Assembly (NCBI GenBank): GCA_018402485.1
Contig: JAGYIY010000002.1
Location: 62,001 to 126,000 of the forward strand
Direction of reading: 5' to 3'
From: Roseivirga sp.
GTDB taxonomy: Bacteria > Bacteroidota > Bacteroidia > Cytophagales > Cyclobacteriaceae
Length of the DNA stretch: 64,000 nucleotides
The notes under the pieces were generated by a model, which was given only the letters and a program-made list of their open reading frames with translations, ran no database searches and was not told the origin of the DNA. Made by a program: the position numbers and the translations under genes. The first letter of the stretch is position 1. Every line of letters begins with the position of its first letter. Shown one piece after another: positions 60,401-64,000 of this stretch.

Positions 60401-60448
60401 AAGGCAGAATTTGAGCATATAAAAAAGGCATATAAAGATTTAAAGTAA
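57422..60448 (+). CDS. secreted BNR/VPS10-like beta-propeller protein (YCF48/sortilin-type repeats)
   Basis: Signal peptide; RNVGPLRGGRVTAVMGV; repeated STDGGKNW, TEDYGQTW, TRDGGKSW, SMDDGESW Asp boxes. Confidence 0.92.
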   Translation: MKKSFPYLMLAILLCCFTYYAQAQDELLKNYEFRNVGPLRGGRVTAVMGVNDKKSIFYMGATGGGVWKTTDYGMSWRNISDGFFKTPSIGAIAVYQKNPDILYVGTGSDGLRSNVIAGKGVYKSTDEGKTWSFVGLKNTGQIGAVEIHPDNPDVVYVAAIGQAFGNNEERGVFKTTDGGQSWEKVLYHSDSIGFSDLELAPDDPETIYAGAWRAQRKPWTIISGSTEGGVYKSTDGGKNWVKLTQGLPNRLIGKIDFAVSANIPNRVYANIEASDNQGGLYRSDDRGETWEFISDNPNLTNRPFYYTNIYANPKNGNVIHNNALRSLKSTDGGKNWSYMRTPHGDNHDVWMNPNDTSIWIQSNDGGANVTLNNGESWSTQFNQPTAELYQVEVDDQYPYWLYAGMQDNYSTIAVPSMPVLSTQTGADALILNTGGCETGPAVPKPGNHNIVYANCKGRFGVYDKRTGQELQYYVGATNIYGHNPKDLKFRFQRVVPIHVSPHNPDVVYHTSQYVHKTVDDGKTWEIISPDLTAFEEGNGRQMASGGPITRDVTGEEYYSTIYAIRESMLKEGLIWVGANDGPVHVTRDGGKSWDNVTPNMPKGGRVDAVEPSPHNPAKGYVSILRYHLNDYTPYIYKTEDYGQTWDLLSTAESGFPQDYPVRVIREDPKREGLLFAGTEFGLFISMDDGESWSPFQNNLPITPITDIKIHQDDLVMSTMGRGFWILDNLVSLRSISDVKDQEAHLFEPKDGFRNRMRSSSSTNGPEYPDMGVTLDYYLKDAEKEVQLDILNDKGEVVRSFVSGRPPMETNTERDMSTEFSNPPAAGGLPNKQGFNRYVWNMRHAGGWSANPARAYRGNGPMVANGEFMARLSVGDKQLTQSFRVKMDPRVTMVDDADVAAQTALALEVQQFMNEVNQMVDKLQKERKELINSLDTEQGNRKKEAFDQVYYRLVTAPGTYMRPMLQSQTGYLGSMIGRADQRPGKDAYERLDELKAEFEHIKKAYKDLK

Positions 60449-60452
60449 GATT

Positions 60453-61853
60453 TTGAAAAGCCCAAAGCTCAACTGTTCACCTAAAATTCCACATCCCATT
60501 GTGATGCTTTTTGGAATTATTGTGCTTATGGCTGTTTTAAGCCATATTATTCCTGCAGGAGCCTATGACCGAGCCTTGGTGAATGGAAGAGAACAAGTTA
60601 TACCAGGGTCTTATCAAGAAATTCCCAATACACCTTTGGGGGTTTTAGATATGTTTTTAGCTATTCCAGGTGGATTTTCTTCCGCCATTGCTATCATTTT
60701 TGTGGTGCTATCAAGTGGAATTATGTTTGGTGTGCTGGAAAAATCTGGCATGATTGAACATGCCGTTGGTACTTTTGTGAAGAAATTGGGACGCGAGCGA
60801 AGAATATTAATTGTTATTCTCATGACTTTCTTGTTCGGCGGGCTAGGTATTTTTGTTGGTTATGAAAATAACATAGCACTCATCCCGATTGCTGCGGTCA
60901 CCAGCTTAGCACTTGGGGGCGATTTGATGTTAGCCGCAGGAATTGCCGTGGGCGGTGTTACGGTGGGTTTTGGTTTATCGCCAGTGAATCCTTATACCGT
61001 TGGAACAGGTCATACACTCGCTGAAATGCCCATGTTTTCAGGAGCTGTCCTGCGATCTACTCTCTGCTTTTCTGCACTTTCCCTATTAGCCTTTTTTAAT
61101 GTAAGGTATTTCAAACAAATCATTGCGCATCCTGAAAAAAGTAGGGCTAAGGGCATTGAAACGCAAGGATTTGAGCTTGCTCAACCGGTAAGTAATTACG
61201 AAATGAGCCGAAAGCATTGGGTAGTTTTAGCTGTTTTTGTAGTGGGTATGGCCATCATGCTTTTTGGTGTCTTCAATTGGCATTGGTACATCAATGAGAT
61301 ATCAGCTATTTTTATTATGATTTCCATTGCAGCAGGAGCAGTGGCGGGGATGTCTGGGAGTACTTTGAGTGAGACTGTTTTGAAATCTGTAGCTGTTGTT
61401 GCTCCGGGTGCATTTATGGTCGGTTTGGCCACAAGCATCAAAGTAGCCATGGAAATGGGCAACATCTCTGATACCATCGCCTTCACTTTATCGCAACAAC
61501 TTCAGGAACTGCCCTTATATTTATCTGCTTTGGCCATGTCTGGGTCACAAAGTATGATTAACTTTTTCATCCCTTCAGGAAGTGGGCAAGCCTTAGCTAC
61601 ATTACCCATTATGATTCCCATTGGTGACCTCATTGGTCTAACACGTCAAACTACGATCTTGGCTTTTCAAGTAGGAGATGGTGTTACCAATTTATTCAAC
61701 CCCACTTTGGGTGGTTTAATCGCCATGCTCGCCATGTGCAGAATACCCTTCGATCGTTGGTTGAAATTTATTATCCCATTGGTATTCATCATTCTAATTA
61801 TGGCTTGGTTATTTTTACTTTTCAGTGTCTTCATTGAATGGGGGCCTGCTTGA
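60453..61853 (+). CDS. YfcC-family (C4/amino-acid type) membrane permease
   Basis: IVLMAVLSHIIPAGAYDR; MFGVLEKSGMIEHAVGTFVKKLG; GYENNIALIPIAAV; probable TTG start. Confidence 0.85.
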   Translation: MKSPKLNCSPKIPHPIVMLFGIIVLMAVLSHIIPAGAYDRALVNGREQVIPGSYQEIPNTPLGVLDMFLAIPGGFSSAIAIIFVVLSSGIMFGVLEKSGMIEHAVGTFVKKLGRERRILIVILMTFLFGGLGIFVGYENNIALIPIAAVTSLALGGDLMLAAGIAVGGVTVGFGLSPVNPYTVGTGHTLAEMPMFSGAVLRSTLCFSALSLLAFFNVRYFKQIIAHPEKSRAKGIETQGFELAQPVSNYEMSRKHWVVLAVFVVGMAIMLFGVFNWHWYINEISAIFIMISIAAGAVAGMSGSTLSETVLKSVAVVAPGAFMVGLATSIKVAMEMGNISDTIAFTLSQQLQELPLYLSALAMSGSQSMINFFIPSGSGQALATLPIMIPIGDLIGLTRQTTILAFQVGDGVTNLFNPTLGGLIAMLAMCRIPFDRWLKFIIPLVFIILIMAWLFLLFSVFIEWGPA

Positions 61854-61868
61854 TCAAATCAAAAAGAT

Positions 61869-63023
61869 ATGAATGCGCAAGAAATCTTAAGTAAACTCGT
61901 CGCCTTTCCAGTTTTGGGAGGTGAAAGTAATTTATCTATCATCCATTGGATTCAGGAATACATAGAAAATTTAGGGGTTGAGACCTTTTTAGTACCTCAC
62001 CCTGACGGCATGAAAGCTTCCTTACATTGCCGCATTGGTCCTGATGAATCAGGAGGAATTATTCTATCAGGACATACAGATGTTGTACCTGTGGAAGGGC
62101 AAGAATGGCATACCGATCCTTTTGTTTTAACAGACAAAGGAGATGATTTACTTTATGGTAGGGGTTCGTGCGATATGAAAGGCTTCATCGCCTGTTGCCT
62201 TGCAGCCTTGCCTGAAATGGTAAAAGCCGATTTGAAGAAACCTATTTATTTTGCCTTCTCTTACGATGAAGAGGTAGGCTGTTTGGCGGCCCCTGAACTG
62301 GCTGCCACCATCTTTAATCATTATACCCATCGACCGCAATTTGCGATTATTGGTGAACCCACCATGATGATACCAACCGTAGGACAAAAAGGCATTTGTA
62401 TTTATGAAACAACTGTTAGCGGATCAGAAGGTCACAGTAGTAGAATTAAGCAAGAAGTCAGTGCCATTCATGAAACCATGCGCTTAATCCTTTGGTTAGA
62501 AAATAAGATGGATACCTTATTATCTGCCGGGCATACCGATAATCGATTTACACCCAATCATACTTCCATACACATCGGAAAAATTACAGGAGGAATTGCG
62601 CCCAATGTAATCGCCCAAGCCTGCACTTTCATTTGGGATGTGCGTACAATTCCCGGTGAAAAACCAGAAGATATTGCTGCTGATTTTGCTGTTTTTTGCG
62701 AGGAAAGAACAGAAGAGTTGAAAAAGGTTTATCCCGATTTTAAGATTCAAACCTTGCACAGAAACCCTGTTGTTCCTGGTTTAAATACGGACAATGATGC
62801 TGAGATTGTTCAAATAGTAAAGACGGTGGCTCAAAATGATACCCTAGATGCGGTTTCTTACGCATCTGAAGCTGGACAGTTTCAAGAAGCAGGGTTTTCT
62901 TCCATTATCTGCGGCCCCGGTGATATTGCACAAGCCCACAGAGCAAATGAGTTTATAAGCAAAAGACAATTACAAATGGGAGTTGATTTTGTGCATCGAC
63001 TTACAGCATATTGTTGCCAATGA
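61869..63023 (+). CDS. M20 family acetylornithine deacetylase-like
   Basis: LSGHTDVVPVEGQEWHTDPF; LYGRGSCDMKGFIACCLAAL; FSYDEEVGC; GEPT. Confidence 0.93.
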   Translation: MNAQEILSKLVAFPVLGGESNLSIIHWIQEYIENLGVETFLVPHPDGMKASLHCRIGPDESGGIILSGHTDVVPVEGQEWHTDPFVLTDKGDDLLYGRGSCDMKGFIACCLAALPEMVKADLKKPIYFAFSYDEEVGCLAAPELAATIFNHYTHRPQFAIIGEPTMMIPTVGQKGICIYETTVSGSEGHSSRIKQEVSAIHETMRLILWLENKMDTLLSAGHTDNRFTPNHTSIHIGKITGGIAPNVIAQACTFIWDVRTIPGEKPEDIAADFAVFCEERTEELKKVYPDFKIQTLHRNPVVPGLNTDNDAEIVQIVKTVAQNDTLDAVSYASEAGQFQEAGFSSIICGPGDIAQAHRANEFISKRQLQMGVDFVHRLTAYCCQ

Positions 63024-63691
63024 AAGACCTTCAAGTAAAACTTCAGGAGGCAGGTGTTGCCATTTGTCCCGTGCTCGACTTTCCCTCTTACGCATTTATG
63101 CCCTTAGACTTGAGTATACAACGCGAAGGTATTGGCGATATAGATTGGAATGACAAAAAAGCTTTCAGCAATTTCATTTTCAACCCTTTAAAAACTGCTG
63201 GCAAGGAGGTAGGCTTTGGTGGATACGGCGAGCATAGAAGGTTCTATGAACGGAGTACCTTGTTTGGTGGTGAAGAACCTAGAAGTTTCCATTTAGGACT
63301 TGACCTTTGGGCCAAAGAGGATACCCACGTATTTGCCTCTATTGAAGGCAGAATACACTCTTGGGGAAATCATGCAAGGCATGGTGATTATGGACCAGTA
63401 ATTATCCTAGAGCACCAAATATCAGAAATACACTTTTTTAGTTTATATGGTCATTTATCTCGCAAATCACTTAACGGTTTAGCCATAGGAAAACTGTTTA
63501 AAGCGGGTGATCAAATAGGGACTTTAGGTAAATATGAAGAGAACTTTCACTGGCCACCACATCTTCACCTGCAACTCATAGCTGATATGGAAGGAAAGAT
63601 AGGAGATTATCCGGGAGTCTGTAGAGTGTCTGACAAAGAACATTATCTCAACAATACCTTTGACCCACTTTTTTTCACTGGGCTGCAATAA
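63020..63691 (+). CDS. M23/LytM-fold protein resembling the M23 domain of kinase-M23-class III aminotransferase fusions
   Basis: RSFHLGLDLWAKEDTHVFASIEGRIHSWGNHARHGDYGPVIILEHQ; LYGHLSRKSL; HWPPHLHLQLI; ATGA overlap with previous stop. Confidence 0.85.
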   Translation: MKDLQVKLQEAGVAICPVLDFPSYAFMPLDLSIQREGIGDIDWNDKKAFSNFIFNPLKTAGKEVGFGGYGEHRRFYERSTLFGGEEPRSFHLGLDLWAKEDTHVFASIEGRIHSWGNHARHGDYGPVIILEHQISEIHFFSLYGHLSRKSLNGLAIGKLFKAGDQIGTLGKYEENFHWPPHLHLQLIADMEGKIGDYPGVCRVSDKEHYLNNTFDPLFFTGLQ

Positions 63692-64000
63692 ACTCTAACC
63701 TCCCGAATAGATCGCTAAGGAACAATTTAAGGGGGCAAGGATTTGAATATTAAAGAATATATTAATCATTTTACTTGGGTAAGACCGGTACAACCAAAAA
63801 TTTAATAATAGGAAATAAAAAATATAGTAAACCTTTACGAAACGATTAATTAAGATATTCGACTAAATACATTTGATAAGTATTGCATCCAAAAAGTAAT
63901 CTTTACCCAACCAAGAGGTGCTTGAGAAAGTCAAACGAACTTTCGTAAGCATGAATAGCAATTCATAATTTTTTAAAAGAATTCCATAACCAAGTAGTAC

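Overview
This 64 kb window is bacterial chromosome, most likely Bacteroidota and close to Cytophagales. The clade call rests on a T9SS C-terminal sorting domain, HmuY/TonB-receptor genes, TAnnTTTG-type promoters and DUF2911 genes. I infer it from gene content and did not test it. Gene content is mostly housekeeping or metabolic: rpe, arfB, moeA/moaA/xdhC-like, a DEAD-box helicase with csp, pntAA/AB/B, trkA/trkH, accA, tyrS, metG, corA, dinB, gntP/gntK, argE-like and others. I see no rRNA, tRNA, CRISPR array, prophage or transposase. The observations most worth a second look are: (a) a 15-bp motif, TAATYAGTCTAAATA, found three times, each just upstream of a transcription unit in a heme-uptake locus (LuxR-type regulator, HmuY/TonB receptor, DoxX-DUF6607) and always oriented with transcription; (b) two related REP-like hairpins bracketing a two-gene segment; (c) a TrpF-fold protein that appears to have lost the catalytic Cys; (d) a stand-alone protein resembling the M23 domain of the kinase-M23-class III aminotransferase fusions, translationally coupled to an ArgE-like deacylase; (e) a MoaD/ThiS-like protein and a BNR-repeat protein in one neighbourhood with Moco genes but no molybdoenzyme; (f) an IF-2 N-terminus-like domain on a non-IF2 protein. 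No clearly novel defence or mobile system was found.
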